From CAVRJC01 sp963721435 (GTDB taxonomy: Bacteria > Actinomycetota > Acidimicrobiia > IMCC26256 > DASPTH01): 64,000 nucleotides of DNA. The translations under genes were made by a program, and so were the position numbers. The notes under the pieces were generated by a model. The model did no database searches and had not been told where the DNA came from. It saw only the letters and a program-made list of their open reading frames with translations. The stretch lies in assembly GCA_963721435.1 (NCBI GenBank), contig CAVRJC010000012.1, positions 930,001 to 994,000 on the forward strand, in the 5' to 3' direction. Within the stretch, counting starts at the first letter, position 1; each line of letters starts with the position of its first letter. Below, piece by piece: positions 63,184 to 64,000 of the stretch.

Positions 63184-63829
63184 ATGCGCGAAGTCCCCAC
63201 CGGCAGCGCGCAGCTCCGTGCGACCGTCGACGGCGGCATCGGTGAGATCGTGTTCGACAACCCCACGCGACGCAACGCGCTCACGCTCGACATGCAACGC
63301 GGGGTCGTGAGGGCCTTGACCGCGTTCGCCGACGATCCCGACGTGCACGTCGTGGTCGTCTCGGGTGCAGGGGGCAAGGCATTCGCGTCGGGCGCCGACC
63401 TCGTCGAGTACGAGCGATCGCGCGCGACGCCCGACGGCACGCGCCGACTACGACGAGGTGCTCGACGCGTTCTGGGCGTCATGGGATGCGTTCGACAAGC
63501 CGACCATCGCGATGATCCGAGGCGCGTGCGTCGGCGGCGGCCTGTTCGTGGCCCTGACGGCCGACATCCGCGTCGCCGCCGACGACAGCGAGTTCGCGGC
63601 GCTCGCCGCCGCGCTCGGTGTGGGGCTGGTCACCTGGGGAGTCGACGCGGTGCTCACCGCCGTCGGACCCGCCTACGCATCGGAGCTGCTGTTCTCGGCG
63701 CGCCGGGTCGCGGCCGCGGAAGCGCTCGGGATGGGGCTCGTCAACCGGGTGGTGCCGGGTCCGGAGCTCGCAACGACGGCATTCGGGCTCGCCGCGCAGA
63801 TCGTGGCGACCGCGCGCACGTCGACCTGA
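63184..63829 (+). CDS. Enoyl-CoA hydratase/isomerase family protein, frameshifted and short at the C-terminus
   Basis: Crotonase fold: EIVFDNPTRRNALTLDMQ, VVVVSGAGGKAFASGADLVEYE (oxyanion hole 1). After a frame break near 63438, ADYDEVLDAFW, KPTIAMIRGACVGGGLFVALTADIRVA (oxyanion hole 2) and GMGLVNRVVPGPEL follow. One inserted base gives 214 residues. The usual last 40-50 residues are missing: the frame stops at IVATARTST, where an opposite-strand MFS gene begins to end. Either a truncation or another sequence error. Confidence 0.75.
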
Positions 63830-64000
63830 GGCCGCGCCGTATCGCGACCGCGCCCCACGCCGCGGCCGCGAAGGCTGCCACTGCGCCGACCAGCACGCCG
63901 GCACGTGGGCCCCACTCGTCGCACACCGCGCCCAGGATCGGGCCGCCGATCGGCGTGCTCCCGAGGAACACCATCGACTGCAACGCCAGCACCCGTCCCC
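63741..64000 (-). CDS. MFS transporter, C-terminal end (cut by window edge)
   Basis: The last part of a major facilitator protein read from the right edge. It has ALQSMVFLGSTPIGGPILGAVCDEWGPRAG followed by the last membrane helix VLVGAVAAFAAAAWGAVAIRRG. The remaining residues to the stop at 63741 are Arg/Pro-rich read-through over the end of the opposite gene. Substrate unknown. Confidence 0.7.
   Translation of the reverse strand, partial: GRVLALQSMVFLGSTPIGGPILGAVCDEWGPRAGVLVGAVAAFAAAAWGAVAIRRGLRSTCARSPRSARRARMPSLRAPDPAPPG

Overview
The window is a high-GC (roughly two thirds G+C) actinobacterial chromosome segment that spans the replication origin. The gene order resembles that of mycobacteria and other Actinobacteria: gyrA-gyrB-dciA-recF-dnaN-dnaA on the minus strand, then rpmH-rnpA-yidD-yidC-jag-rsmG-parA-parB on the plus strand, followed by the cwlM/trxA/trxB/sigma/anti-sigma/kinase/murJ cluster, pcnA, ino1-padR and rpsF-ssb-rpsR-rplI-dnaB. 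NucS, a GyrA intein at the mycobacterial site, DUF3566, DUF5318 and DUF3499 fit the phylum. The overall flavour suggests a deep-branching lineage such as Acidimicrobiia; that placement is inference.

Layout. 1-13.7 kb: two kdp potassium-pump operons. Operon 1 reads small ORF-kdpF-A-B-C-kdpD, with kdpD cut by the window edge. Operon 2 reads small ORF-kdpF-A-B-C and is preceded by a Usp-like/winged-helix gene pair. A single kdpE lies between them. The two upstream regions share a direct-repeat motif that may be the KdpE operator. 14.1-20.3 kb: an integrated element next to the 3' end of tRNA-Ile(GAT), with tyrosine integrase, TOPRIM/helicase replication protein, zinc-ribbon protein, HTH protein and unknown genes. 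20.4-31.1 kb: DUF3566 and the gyrase-to-dnaA block; gyrA carries a 420-residue homing-endonuclease intein directly after the catalytic tyrosine. Candidate oriC DnaA boxes flank dnaA on both sides. 31.5-37.2 kb: ribosomal protein/RNase P/insertase genes and parAB with two parS sites. 37.3-48.3 kb: a long minus-strand run of cell-envelope and redox genes (CwlM-like, TrxA, TrxB, ECF sigma and partner, Ser/Thr kinase, DegV, MurJ, DUF6049, GNAT). 48.4-64 kb: a degenerate PilT-like ATPase, pcnA, ino1-padR, a Rieske oxygenase, panB, the S6/SSB/S18/L9/DnaB group, nucS, small membrane proteins, a truncated enoyl-CoA hydratase and the end of an MFS transporter.

Two sequence-wide signals stand out. First, a roughly 21-bp interspersed repeat (GGCTCCGTGCCYGAACGGGAA, 15 copies, some tandem with a 24-bp period) lies at gene boundaries or in frame at protein termini or disordered linkers, only to the right of 27 kb. 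Second, at least ten genes carry one frameshift equivalent to a single inserted base, including the essential gyrA. This points to residual sequencing or assembly insertions rather than real pseudogenes, and the affected genes are annotated here across the shift.
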